Positions 10,340-21,446 of a DNA stretch of 64,000 nucleotides are shown here, in pieces; position 1 is the first letter of the stretch; the number at the start of each line of letters is the position of its first letter. The notes beneath the pieces were generated by a model. That model saw only the letters and a program-made list of their open reading frames with translations. It ran no database searches and was not told where the DNA came from. The DNA comes from Muricea muricata (lineage: Eukaryota; Cnidaria; Anthozoa; Malacalcyonacea; Plexauridae), in assembly GCA_963855995.1 (NCBI GenBank), contig OY979716.1:55512907-55576906 (forward strand), read 5' to 3'. The position numbers and the translations under genes are program-made.

Positions 10340-11076
10340 TACTTGTACGATCCGCTTCCTAAATTTCTCTTGGTTCCATGCAAATGTGTGCTATTGAGAA
10401 GATAATGTCGACGAACTGCTTTTTGCTAAATGGCGTGAATGGTATGGTAAATTTTAAAATTAAAACGAAATTCTTCAGAAAAGTCTTACTCTTTATGAGC
10501 CGATTTAGTCCACTGACCAAGGAAAGAAAATTAATGAGGCGTTCCTTTGAAGTTTGCATAAGATTGCAATGCGCGCACCTAACAGAACAGCAAAGGACAT
10601 AAAATGTCAACAACAGAAAGAAATTAACCTCCTGTCTTATGTCTTCTCTTCAAAAGACGTCAATATGATTTTAACACGATTTTTTATCCCAATGTATTTG
10701 GCTAAAACGTACTTCCACCACATTTTACGTCCGGATCAATTCGAATAGTAAATATACAAATTTGTTTGGCAAAGGTTAAATTTGGTGAAGACATCGAAGG
10801 TAAAGGGTTATGATCAATTGCTTGCTCTACACACAAATATATTGCGTCATTAGCTCTGGGGGTACAGTGGTGTTTTTCCGTGCCTTTATTGTTTTCCAAT
10901 GAAAATTTATTTAAGTCATTCGTAGTGTAGTTTAGTGAAAAAATATCTGTCGTCTCTTATGTATTTTGCTTTACGTTTTTAATTCAGGTGTTCTGTCCTT
11001 TAGTGTTTGTTGCGGGATTTCAAGTAGCCACAATTTTTGATGTACGTCGAATCGATTTTTTGCTTAAAAATCAACC

Positions 11077-11143
11077 TCCTTCGAGCCGGATTTGAACCAG
11101 CGACCTACGGAACACAGCCTTCTTCCAACTAAGCTATCAAAGG
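11077..11143 (-). pseudogene. tRNA-Tyr pseudogene, unit 3
   Basis: Same 36-bp loss as the copy at 6729. Confidence 0.8.
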
Positions 11144-11605
11144 ACGCGCACGTGCTCATACTCATGATTAAAGTATTGATGAATAAAATCTGTGAGCTGA
11201 TTTTCTCTAGAGTAGACAGTCACCCACACATGTTCGGATTGGGTGTAGAAATATTTAATGTAGATAACATCTCAGTAATGTGTTAGATTTTATCTCAAAT
11301 TGTTTTATCCGCTAATAGGGAAAGTTGGATGAGAAAAGAGAAAATATAATTAAGAAAGCAACTGCTGTGTTAAGCAAATTTTTTACAATTGTTATACATT
11401 GTTCTTCACAAACATATCATCAAACATAGCTTGCTATTCAGGAGATGGTAATAACTCAGGCATAAACTATATTAAAATTCCGTTTTCAGTCTCATTAAAA
11501 ATAATTCAACGGAAATGAGAGAAAAGATTCGGATAGAGATTTTCCGTAACACAATATTTTAAAATTCAGGATGACAAGTACAAGACAATATTCTTCCGCT
11601 TGTTA

Positions 11606-11712
11606 GTCAGATTGGCCGAGCGGTTGAAGGCGTCAAAATTAAAGAATGTTTAAGGTTTGCAAAGTGTTTTGGTCCACAATTGTGGGCAAGGGTTCCAATC
11701 CCGCATCTGACA
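11606..11712 (+). tRNA. tRNA-Leu(TAA)-like with intron, unit 4
   Basis: Same sequence as the copy at 5084. Confidence 0.6.
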
Positions 11713-12070
11713 TTGGAAACAAATCTGCGATTCAAAAGCCCACTTATATTTTTATTTAAAACAAATCGTTTGAAAGACTTCGCGACTATTAACTAATATC
11801 CACTAATATTTTGTAGAAAGTTTTCTTTTACATATTAATTTACACGCGGTGTAATGGTAACATTGCAGACTTCCGCATTAAAAGGTACTAAAAAAGGAAG
11901 ATCAACAAGAGACTTTTTTCTTTTTCTTAGAAATATAATGTATAAGTAAATGTTGTCATGGAAGCAAATTTTGAGCACGCCCTTGTGCAATTGTTTCCAA
12001 GCATAAATTTGAGTGAAGGAACTAAAATAAAGCGTTATGATTAGTTGATCGCTGGATACACAAACCTGCT

Positions 12071-12139
12071 GCCTCAGTTCAGGGGTAGAGCGGTAGTCTA
12101 GTAAACTGAAGATCGTGAGTTCGAATTTCACATTGGGCT
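12071..12139 (+). pseudogene. tRNA-Thr(AGT) pseudogene, unit 4
   Basis: Same 3-nt deletion as the copy at 5549. Confidence 0.65.
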
Positions 12140-12433
12140 TGTATCTTTCTATATTTCAATCAAGAGCTAAATCTACTCCAATTTTGGTGTAAAATATATT
12201 TTGAAGCTAGAGTTGGAATTTTTCATCAAAACGGAGTCTTTCTGTATGTCTTTATTTCACTGTACTTTTGGAGTTGACAGTGTAATGATAGGTCGGATAT
12301 CGATGAAAGTAACTGTACTTCGATTCAGTGTTTATCGCCGTGATTGCGAATCTAGGGCTTTTGGTCTGTCATGTCTACCTTCGTGTGAGATTGACAAAAG
12401 CGTTTGAAAGCTAATGTAGTGATGGCTGATTGC

Positions 12434-12513
12434 GTCGCGGTTGTTAGGATTCAAACCTATGCTCTCACAGGAAGACAGATTTTAACACCGTCGCGCTAAT
12501 TCTTTACCACCAC
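12434..12513 (-). pseudogene. tRNA-Ser-like, unit 4
   Basis: Same as the copy at 5912. Confidence 0.5.
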
Positions 12514-13250
12514 TACTTGTACGATCCGCTTCCTAAATTTCTCTTGGTTCCATGCAAATGTGTGCTATTGAGAAGATAATGTCGACGAACTGCTTTTTGC
12601 TAAATGGCGTGAATGGTATGGTAAATTTTAAAATTAAAACGAAATTCTTCAGAAAAGTCTTACTCTTTATGAGCCGATTTAGTCCACTGACCAAGGAAAG
12701 AAAATTAATGAGGCGTTCCTTTGAAGTTTGCATAAGATTGCAATGCGCGCACCTAACAGAACAGCAAAGGACATAAAATGTCAACAACAGAAAGAAATTA
12801 ACCTCCTGTCTTATGTCTTCTCTTCAAAAGACGTCAATATGATTTTAACACGATTTTTTATCCCAATGTATTTGGCTAAAACGTACTTCCACCACATTTT
12901 ACGTCCGGATCAATTCGAATAGTAAATATACAAATTTGTTTGGCAAAGGTTAAATTTGGTGAAGACATCGAAGGTAAAGGGTTATGATCAATTGCTTGCT
13001 CTACACACAAATATATTGCGTCATTAGCTCTGGGGGTACAGTGGTGTTTTTCCGTGCCTTTATTGTTTTCCAATGAAAATTTATTTAAGTCATTCGTAGT
13101 GTAGTTTAGTGAAAAAATATCTGTCGTCTCTTATGTATTTTGCTTTACGTTTTTAATTCAGGTGTTCTGTCCTTTAGTGTTTGTTGCGGGATTTCAAGTA
13201 GCCACAATTTTTGATGTACGTCGAATCGATTTTTTGCTTAAAAATCAACC

Positions 13251-13317
13251 TCCTTCGAGCCGGATTTGAACCAGCGACCTACGGAACACAGCCTTCTTCC
13301 AACTAAGCTATCAAAGG
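13251..13317 (-). pseudogene. tRNA-Tyr pseudogene, unit 4
   Basis: Same 36-bp loss as the copy at 6729. Confidence 0.8.
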
Positions 13318-13616
13318 ACGCGCACGTGCTCATACTCATGATTAAAGTATTGATGAATAAAATCTGTGAGCTGATTTTCTCTAGAGTAGACAGTCACCCA
13401 CACATGTTCGGATTGGGTGTAGAAATATTTAATGTAGATAACATCTCAGTAATGTGTTAGATTTTATCTCAAATTGTTTTATCCGCTAATAGGGAAAGTT
13501 GGATGAGAAAAGAGAAAATATAATTAAGAAAGCAACTGCTCAAATCGAACATTACCTGCTTGTATGTTGAACAACTACAGTCTCTTTATTGAATTCTTCC
13601 GTAAGAAAGAGAAAAC

Positions 13617-13685
13617 CCCGACAGGTTTCGAGCCTGAAATCTTCTGATCCGTTGTCATACACCCTATCCATTTTGCGACATGGCC
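13617..13685 (-). pseudogene. tRNA-Arg(ACG)-like pseudogene
   Basis: The reverse strand has an Arg-type D-arm (AAAATGGATAGGGTG) and the loop region GACAACGGATCAGAAG, close to tRNA-Arg(ACG). The base before the anticodon is A instead of the invariant T33, and the 3' acceptor strand does not pair. Confidence 0.55.
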
Positions 13686-13989
13686 AGCTACTTTTCAACT
13701 TCGCTGATAAAATATGCACAACCAACACAAATTTATCCTGAACTCGCCGCGTTTTTGGTGAAATTGCAATGCCATTCTGGTATGAAGTATGTAAATGTAA
13801 AAAATAGCTCGTCGCCTGATATTCGAGTATGCCCCTTCTACCTTCCGCAAAAAGTGATACATTTAGAAAGCGCTTACGACTAGCTGCTTTCAGGGGCGGA
13901 TCTAGCGGTTTTTCTGACTAATGCGCAAGCGAGCGCCAAAGGATTCCTAGGGGGGTCCGTGGGCATGGCCCCCCCCCCCGGAAAATTAA

Positions 13990-15316
13990 TTATAATGTTC
14001 CAACAGCAGCAGGATTAGACGAGGCAAAATATTGACAGTAAATAATGTTCCAACAGCAGCGAGATTAGACAAGGTAAAATACTGATAGTAAATAATGTTC
14101 CAACAGCAGCAGGATTAGAGGAGGCAAATATTGATGGTAAATAATGTAAGTTCCAACAGCAGCAAGATTAGACGAGGAAAAATATCGATAGTAAATAATG
14201 TTCCAACAGCAGCGAAATTAGACGAGGCAAAATATTGATAGAAAATGTTCCAACAGCAGCAGGATTAGAGGAGGCAAACATTGATAGTAAATAATGTTCA
14301 AACAGCAGCAAGATTAGACGAGGCAAAACATTGATAGTAAATAATGTTCCAACAGCAGCAGGATTAGAGGAGGCAAATATTGATAGTAAATAATGTTCCA
14401 ACAGCAGCAAGATTAGGCAAGGCAAAATATTGATAGTAAATAATGTTCCAACAGCAGCAGATTAGACGAGGCAAAATATTGAACAGCAGCAGATTAGACG
14501 AGGCAAAATATTGATAGTAAATAATGCTTCAACAGCAGCAGGATTAGAAGAGGCAAATATTGATAGTAAATAATTTTCCAACAGCAGCGAGATTAAACGA
14601 GGCAAAATATTGATCGTAAATAATGTTCCAACAGCAGCAGATTAGACAAGGCAAAATATTGATAGTAAATAATGCTCCAACAGCAGCAGGACTAGAGGAG
14701 GCAAATATTGATAGTAAATAATTTTACAACAGCAGCGAGATTAGACGAGGCAAAATATTGATCGTAAATAATGTTCCAACAGCAGCAGATTAGACAAGGC
14801 AAAATATTGATAGTAAATAATGCTCCAACAGCAGCAGGATTAGAGGAGGCAAATATTGATAGTAAATAATTTTCCAACAGCAGCGAGATTAGACGAGGCA
14901 AAATATTGATCGTAAATAATGTTCCAACTGCAGCAGGATTAGACAAGGTAAAATATTGATAGTAAATAATGTTCCAACAGCAACAGGATTAGACGAGGCA
15001 AAATATTGATGGTAAATAATGTTCCAACAGCAGCGAGATTAGACGAGGCAAAATGTTGATTGTAAGTAATGTTCCAACAGCAGCAGGATTAGACGAGGCA
15101 AAATATTGAAAGTAAATAATGTTCCAACAGCAGCAGGATTAGACGAGGTAAAATATTGATAGTAAATAATGTTCCAACAGCAGCGAGATGAGACGAGGCA
15201 AAATATTGATAGTAAATAATGTTCCAACAGCAGCAGGATTAGAGGAGGCAAATATTGATACTAAATAATGTTCCAACAGCAGCGGGGTTAGAAGAGGTAA
15301 AATATTGATAGTAATT
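13990..15316. repeat. 50-bp minisatellite, about 26 copies
   Basis: The unit is near AATAATGTTCCAACAGCAGC followed by (A/G)G(A/G)TTAGACGAGGCAAAATATTGATAGTA. Copies differ by substitutions and small indels and some alternate between two subtypes. Reverse-strand open frames here are a by-product of the repeat. It lies between the hAT transposase remnant and the hAT terminus. Confidence 0.9.
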
Positions 15317-15349
15317 CATATTAATTAAAGTATTTGTGGGTACATGTAC

Positions 15350-15915
15350 ACTTGTTTATCATCCAAAACATCAAGAAACTGCATTCGTGTCGGGTTTTGC
15401 CGTGCAAATATATCCACAACTTCATCAATATCGACAGTAATATCGTTATTGATGTGCATCATAGCTAGTCCGTCAATCTCTCATTAACCATAGTATTTCT
15501 GAGCCACGTCTTCATCCGACGCAAAGCAAATACGGAGCGTTCACACTCATAGGTTGTTACAGGAATAACTGCCAGGATTTTAAAGGCAACAAAAATGTTT
15601 GGAAATGACAACTCGTTGAAGTTTCTCAGCATATCTACAATGTTATCATACTCCACCTTCTCAATACCGGATCTCCAACTTGTTTCCCACAACGCTAGTT
15701 CTGCATGAATTGCACTGATATTGAGCATGTCATCCTTGTTCGCTGTCACGAATTTCATGAATTCCGTTTTCCAGTCGATATTCTTGCAGCGGATAATATT
15801 GCTTGGCAAGATGTAGAATCCTCGGTAAACGTCGCACATTTTCTGTGATAATGTGATCCAGGACTGGTATAGTTAACTTCAGATGATAGAGATCACGGAT
15901 TATTTTTCCTGAACT
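15350..15915 (-). pseudogene. hAT transposase C-terminal (dimerisation) remnant
   Basis: The reverse strand encodes the hAT C-terminal dimerisation region: a strand ending LAVIPVTTYECERSVFALRR and then KTWLRNTMVNERLTD, at 15,465-15,839. Similarity continues downstream in another frame (GLAMMHINND) and upstream in a third frame to about 15,915, so at least two frameshifts are present. Zinc-finger and catalytic regions are missing. Inactive. Confidence 0.75.
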
Positions 15916-15919
15916 ATCA

Positions 15920-16740
15920 TATCATGATGCCTTAGACTTGTCTCGTTTGGAAATGTTAAGTACACGGAGGCATTGCACTTGTAAACAGTTCGTGAATAAT
16001 TTAAGATGTGTTAGCGGTTTAGATAACCCTCTTCATGACATTGTTACAACCCATGTAAGTCCAGTTACTCAATATAACCTTAGATTTGAACCAACATATT
16101 AAATACAAATTAATACGGACCGATTTAAAATTTTTGTTACTGTAAAATACATATAAATAGATTTTTCTAAATTATGTAAGATTTTATTTACTCTACCATG
16201 TAATTCAGTTTTCAACTGCCTAAGTGGTTTTATTAAACAAATTCATTCGATATTCAGAGTAGTGATTTTGCTAGTGCGTTGTCAGAGGATGTTCGGACTG
16301 ATGAAAACACTAGCTCTTTTAAGAGCTCCTGCCCGTGTAGACAAACGTCTGACGCTTTTCACAACACGCAAAAATTGACTGAACATGATGAAAACCGTGC
16401 AAGTGAAGCGTTTTTACTATTTCCCTGTCCTCATCCAACTTGTTATGGGTGAATAAATGGTACAAGAAACTCCAGCAAACATTATTCGAGGGCTCATAAG
16501 GGAGAAGAATGCTCCATAAAAGCATCTATAAAAGAAAGATGGAGACGACGAGGACAACGAATGCTTAATTAAGTCTTATCCAGCTCGAATTTGGTAAGTA
16601 AAATTTATAACAAACCAACTTACCTTCTTCGATATATAGTTTCCAGATTCAAAGTATGAAATATCCCAAACTTCCCACCAACGTAGCAGCGTGCGCTGCC
16701 AGATTCAAGTGGGGCAGTTTTGAGCATTTCGCATTGGGAA
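15920..16740. other. AT-rich DNA without recognised gene
   Basis: Short frames only. The segment is part of the foreign DNA between the two halves of this tRNA-cluster copy; nothing else recognised. Confidence 0.4.
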
Positions 16741-16742
16741 AT

Positions 16743-16888
16743 CCACTAGGCCTTCAATTTTCCGCGTTTCATTTTCCCTTTCCCCTCCCTTAACACGCCC
16801 CCTTTTTAATTTCTGAACTCCGACTGCTCCTCGACCAGCTCCAATTCCGATAAAAATAAAAATTTAAAAATTGAAGGCCTAGGACTAG
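16743..16888. repeat. Foldback of about 146 bp
   Basis: The arms CTAGGCCTTCAATTTT and AAAATTGAAGGCCTAG lie near the two ends and pair over about 20 bp. It sits exactly at the right edge of the foreign DNA. Confidence 0.5.
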
Positions 16889-16889
16889 G

Positions 16890-16936
16890 CTGGACCTGAA
16901 GTTCACAACACTGTCGCTCCAACGCTGAGCTAATGA
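16890..16936 (-). pseudogene. Decayed tRNA fragment (cluster position 7)
   Basis: The reverse strand begins CTTCATTAGCTCAGC, a recognisable 5' half with A box. The 3' half is cut off by the insertion. Homologous to 22,540, 26,965 and 45,410. Confidence 0.4.
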
Positions 16937-17343
16937 AGAATTTACTGCATAAACCATGTTTTTGGATGGGTACATTTTATCTCAGTTTAAGGCTGGAAAC
17001 TTAGACACACAGGCTGCTTACGAGAACAGAGGTATAAAAAAACTTAAATATAAAAATATTTATGTTAGCCGCAAGGATCGAATTACGAAACCATTGAGAC
17101 ACATCTTGCCCCAACAATCAGCAACCAAGCGTTCACAAATTGGCTGCATTAAAATCAACATAACAGATCGTATTATGTGATTTGAAAGCGTCTGCGTTAA
17201 TGATCAATATTGGAATTTTTCCCCATTTAAAATACACACATATTTTTATATAAAAAGAAGGCTTGTGTTACTTGTGATTTAACAACTAGACATTTACCAA
17301 CAACACGCAGTCGAATCTGTAGCCTTTCTGTGTGAAATCTATG

Positions 17344-17412
17344 AGGATGGGATTCGAACCCACGCAGACAGAGTCCATTGGATTAGTAGTCCAACACCTT
17401 AACCACCTCATC
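17344..17412 (-). pseudogene. tRNA-Ser pseudogene
   Basis: Homologous to the intact tRNA-Ser(GCT) at 23,000 but lacking about 10 nt of the D-arm, with the anticodon changed to ACT. Confidence 0.65.
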
Positions 17413-17723
17413 AACTGTATTGGAAAGTTTCTCCATTTTCTTTAAATTCTTCTAACAATCCAGCAAATAAGTACCTTTATTTTGCAAACATGATGATTAG
17501 TGATCACACGAAAGGTTATCATCCCATGTAACGTTCAATACTTGTGCCAAATCGAAACGCTTTTCTGGAAAAAGAAATCACGAGAACTAACTAGAGTTTT
17601 TAAACTGAAAGTAAGTGCAACATTTACTCTGTGTTTATGGCCGTGTTTTTGAATCTAAGGCTTTGTCTCTGCCATTTCTATCGTTGCGTGAGAATTGAAA
17701 AAAGTATAATGATTTTTGAGTAG

Positions 17724-17808
17724 GTCGAGGTTGGTACCTTTCTAACCTACGCTCCCAGAGCGAGACTGATTCCTTGTCCGTCGTCTTAACGCTTCGTCAT
17801 GCACAACT
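17724..17808 (-). pseudogene. tRNA-Ser-like pseudogene (cluster position 9)
   Basis: The class II variable arm CGCTCTGGGAGCG is intact. The anticodon loop CAAGGAA lacks T33 and the T-loop is replaced by TTAGAAAGG. Not expected to function. Confidence 0.5.
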
Positions 17809-18161
17809 GCTTGTATTTCAAACTCGCGTGCTAAATTTGTCTTATAAAGGTCCATGAGAACGTGTTCTATTGAGAAGGTGATTACGACGAGCTGCTTTTT
17901 TGCGAATGGCATGGTCAATTTTGAAAATGAGTAGAAATCCTTATTGTTTAAAAGCCGATTATACCCAGCAACCAAGAAATAAACAAGACAATACAACAGT
18001 GCACCGAGCCACCAATATAACTTCCTGATATTGAGATGCTTACTTCTGTGTCAATGAACTATATAGGTGCAAAAGTTACAAATTCAATTCGGAAAAAAAC
18101 AAAAATGCTTTTAGCTTTTATGATTGCTGAAAAATTGCCATGAAAGAAATTAATGCTATTA

Positions 18162-18233
18162 AGCCCCACGTGAAATTTGAACTCACAACCTTCAGTTTAC
18201 AAGACTGCCGATCTACCTCTGAGTTAATGAGGC
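18162..18233 (-). tRNA. tRNA-Thr(TGT)
   Basis: Anticodon loop CTTGTAA. The acceptor stem GCCTCAT/GTGGGGC pairs fully with wobbles. The B box is weakened (GTTCAAATT). D-arm GAGGTAGATC. Confidence 0.7.
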
Positions 18234-18517
18234 AAGCTTTCGCATCCCGAAAGATGTTATGCAGTGGTGGTTACACGTGTGTTAAGCAAATGTTTTAAAA
18301 TTGTTATACATTGTTCTTCACAAACATATCATCAAACATAGCTTCCTATTCAGGAGATGGTAATAACTCAGGCATAAACTATATTAAAATTCCGTTTTCA
18401 GTCTCATTAAATATAATTCAACGGAAATGAGAGAAACAATTCGGATAGAGATTTTCCGTAGCACAATATTTTAAAATTCGTGAGGAAATGTAGAGGACAA
18501 TATTCTTCTGCTTGTTA

Positions 18518-18624
18518 GTCAGGTGGGCCGAGCCGTCGAAGGCGTCAAAATTAAAGCATGTTCAAAGTTTGCAAAGAGTTTTTGTCGACAATTGTGGGCA
18601 TGGGTTCGAATCCCACATCTGACA
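18518..18624 (+). tRNA. tRNA-Leu(TAA)-like with intron
   Basis: Homologous to the copy at 5084 but with the consensus B box GGTTCGAATCC. The 5' half has GTCAGGT, giving one weaker acceptor pair, and the anticodon segment is AAATTAAAG. Confidence 0.55.
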
Positions 18625-19349
18625 TTGGAAACAAATCTACGATTCAAAAACCCACTTATATCTTTTGTTTAAAACAAATCGTTTGAAAGACTTCGCCAGT
18701 ATTAACTGATATCCACTGACATTTTGTAGAAAGTTTTCTTGACATATTAATTTACACACGGTGTAATGGTAACATTGCAGACTTCCAAATTAAACGGTGC
18801 TAAAAAAGGAAGATCAACAAGGGACTTTTTTTCTTTTTCTTAGAAATATAATGTATAAGTAAATGTTGTCATGGAAGCAAATTTTGGGCACGCCCTTGTG
18901 CAATTGTTGCCAAGCATAAATTTGTATAAAGTGTGGCCGTTAACTGGTCCGGGACAAGAAAATAATTAAAATGTTCCAGATATTGATTTTTCAGAAAGCA
19001 GCCTCCTTCAAGTGAACAACGCCATTCACTGAAGGTCAAATTGATCGTAACAAGAAAATAATGCAATGCTTTACAAGAATGCATTGCGGGTATCAAGGAA
19101 AACAGCAAAGGCCATAAAACTTAAAAAGGAAAGAAAATAACCTCATTTATTACGCTTTCTCTTTAACACACATCAATTTACTTTTAAAATGATTTCCGAC
19201 CGATATTTATTAAAACCTTCATCCGCTATATTTTAGGTTATGGTAAGTTGAAATAGTAAATGCATCAATTTGTTTGCCGGAAGTTAATTTGCGTGAAGGA
19301 ACTAAAATAAAGCGTTATGAGCAGTTGATCGCTGGGTACACAATGTGCT

Positions 19350-19419
19350 GCCTCATTAGCTCAGGGGGAGCGGTAGTCTAGTAAACTGAAGGTCGTCAGT
19401 TCGAATCTCACATGGGGTT
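19350..19419 (+). tRNA. tRNA-Thr(AGT), short D-loop
   Basis: The loop CTAGTAA gives anticodon AGT. The D-loop is 2-3 nt shorter than in 37,945. The acceptor ends in TGGGGTT, losing one pair. May be a pseudogene. Confidence 0.5.
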
Positions 19420-19510
19420 TGTATCTTTTTATGCTTCAATAAAGAGTTAAATCTACTCCAATTCTGGTGTAAAATATATTCCGAAACTAGAGTTCGAATT
19501 TTTCGATTGG

Positions 19511-20043
19511 CATTTATAGTACCTATTCCATATAAGGTAAGTGATTGCACAATATGCAAGAGCATATACACGACGCTGAAGAGCATATACATGACGTGGA
19601 AGAGCATATACATAATGCTCGAAAATAACAACATGGCGCATATGCAGAGAGAGGTTCAGCCTTACTCGCCCTTCGGGCTTGCACTTTAGCTAAATTTGGT
19701 GAAGTAGATACAGTCCCAGTGAGGGAGAATAACCCTTTTAAAATTGAGGAAAAATATAAGAATATAAGAAAAAAAGTATTCGTGTGTCAAGAAGAAAAAA
19801 AAGCATAAAAGAAAAGCACGTAACCGGGCTCGAACCCGAAACAAACAGGGCTAAAGCGCACGACCTAAACCACTGAGCTAATGCAGCGAATCGAAAGTTC
19901 ACCGTTAAAAACTAAATTTATACTGCTTATGTAACCTATTATATTTGAAACGTTGTGTATATGCTGTTCAGCGTCGTGTATATGCTCTTGCATATTAAGT
20001 ATATATTACTCCATATATGGAATACGTACGGTAACTATATATG
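19511..20043. mobile_element. 533-bp foldback element in the tRNA cluster
   Basis: The arms of about 100 bp start CAT(T/A)TATAGT and share repeats of GAGCATATACACGACGCTGAA in inverted orientation. The element splits a spacer that is continuous near 25,160. The 8-bp AATTTTTC lies on both sides and may be a target duplication, although 6 extra bases stand between it and the left arm. Confidence 0.65.
19820..19893 (-). pseudogene. tRNA-like sequence inside foldback
   Basis: The reverse strand has A-box-like TAGCTCAGTGG and a perfect T-arm around GGGTTCGAGCCC, but the acceptor strands do not pair and the anticodon stem is poor. It may be a tRNA-derived promoter region of a SINE-like element. Confidence 0.4.
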
Positions 20044-20254
20044 AATTTTTCATCAAACAGGAGTCTTTCTGTACGTTTTTATTTTGCTCCACTTTTAGAG
20101 TTAACAGCGCAATGATAGGTCGGATATCAATGAAAGCAATTCGATTCAGTGTTTATCGCCGTGATTGCAAATCTAGGGCTTTTGGTCTGTCATGTCTACC
20201 TTCGTGTGAGATTGACAAAAGCGTTTGAAAGCTAATGTAGTGATGGCTGATTGC

Positions 20255-20334
20255 GTCGCGGTTGTTAGGATTCAAACCTATGCTCTCACAGGAAGACAGA
20301 TTTCAACACCGTCCCGCTAATCCTTTACCACGAC
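20255..20334 (-). tRNA. tRNA-Ser(TGA)
   Basis: The acceptor GTCGTGG/CCGCGAC pairs completely, the loop GTTGAAA gives anticodon TGA, a class II variable arm is present and the B box is AGGTTTGAATCC. The D-arm is atypical, so activity is uncertain. Confidence 0.5.
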
Positions 20335-21069
20335 TGTTTGTACGATCCGCTTCCTAAGTTTCTCTTGGTTCCATACAAACGTGTGCTATTGAGAAGATAT
20401 GTCGACAAACTGCTTTTTGCTAAATGGCGTGAATGGTATGTTCAATTTTAAAATTGAAACAAAATCGTTCAGAAAAGTATTACTCTTTATAAGCCAATTT
20501 AGTCCACTGACCAAGGAAAGAAAATTAACGAGGCTTTCCTTTGAAGTTTGCGTAAGACTTCAATGCGCGCACCTAACAGAACAGCAAAGGACATAAAACG
20601 TCAACAACAGAAAGAAATTAACCTCCTGTCTTACATCTTCTCTTCAAAAGACATCAATATGATTTTAAAACGATTTTTTATCGCAATGTATTTGCTAAAA
20701 CGTACTTCCATCACATTTTCCGTTGCGATCAATTCAAATAGTAAATATACAAATTTGTTTGGCGAATGTTAAATTTGGTGAAGGCATCTAAGGTAAAGCG
20801 TTATGATCAATTGCTTGCTCTACACACAAATGTATTGCCTCATTAGCTCCGGGGGTACAGTGGTGTTTTTCCGTGCCTTTATTGTTTTCCAATGAAAATT
20901 TATTTAAGTCAGTCCTAATGTAGTTTAGTGAAAAAATATCTGTCGTCTTTTATCTATTTTGCTTTACGTTTCTAATTGAGGTGTTCTGTCCTTTAGTATT
21001 TGTTGCGGGATTTCAAGTAGCCACAATTTTTGATGTACGTCGAATCGATTTTTTGCTTAAAAATCAACC

Positions 21070-21172
21070 TCCTTCGAGCCGGATTTGAACCAGCGACCTA
21101 CCGAACACAGCCTTCTTCCAACTAATAACTGCAATCTACAGTCCACCGCTCTTCCAACTGAGCTATCGAAGG
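21070..21172 (-). tRNA. tRNA-Tyr(GTA) with intron
   Basis: The reverse strand has CCTTCGA/TCGAAGG acceptor pairing, D-arm TAGCTCAGTTGG, loop CTGTAGA with anticodon GTA, an intron of about 30 nt directly after the anticodon loop as usual for eukaryotic Tyr tRNAs, and T-arm GCTGGTTCAAATCCGGC. This is the best preserved Tyr copy here and the reference for the deleted copies in the tandem units. Confidence 0.85.
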
Positions 21173-21446
21173 ACGCGCTCATACTCATTAAAGTATTGAG
21201 GAATAAAATCTTGGAGCTGATTTTCTCTAGAGTGGACAGTCACCCATAAATGTTCGGATTGGGTGTAGAAATATTTAATGTAGCTAACGTCTCAGTAATG
21301 AGTTAGATTTTATCTCAAATTGTTTTATCCGCTATTAGCGAAGGAAATAGGGAAAGTTGGATGAGAAAAGAGAAAATATAATTGAGAAAGCAACTGCTCA
21401 AATGTTGTATGTTGAAAAACTACAGTCTCTCTATATTGGTTAAGGC

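Larger units (their letters stand above)
9192..11365. repeat. 2,174-bp tandem unit 3 of 4
   Basis: Same as units 1 and 2 except C at 10,732, where they have G. Unit 4 shares the C. Confidence 0.95.
11366..13539. repeat. 2,174-bp tandem unit 4 of 4
   Basis: Last unit. It has C at 12,906 like unit 3. The tRNA-cluster sequence continues beyond it into the Arg segment. Confidence 0.95.
13889..16892. mobile_element. Truncated hAT insertion in the tRNA cluster
   Basis: Aligning with the uninterrupted cluster copies near 22.5 and 26.9 kb shows foreign DNA between about 13,889 and 16,892. The left edge starts CAGGGGCGGATCTAGCGG, a hAT-type terminus, followed by a G/C-rich tail, a 50-bp minisatellite, and the C-terminal end of a hAT transposase on the reverse strand. 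I see no matching right terminus, so the copy is 5'-truncated or composite. Confidence 0.6.

Noticed and set aside
5313-13460. Sets of recurring small open frames (64-98 codons) in the 2,174-bp units
   Set aside because: They overlap tRNA-like sequence and AT-rich spacer on both strands, have no motifs, and recur only because the DNA unit recurs.
14168-15251. Reverse-strand repetitive frames rich in Leu and Ala
   Set aside because: They are translations of the 50-bp minisatellite; 50 is not a multiple of 3 and the phase changes with indels.
13990-15316. CRISPR array
   Set aside because: There are no unique spacers between repeats; the units are contiguous and this is animal DNA.
19820-19893. 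Suppressor tRNA reading UAA (possible TTA anticodon)
   Set aside because: The anticodon stem and acceptor stem do not pair; only the T-arm is good.
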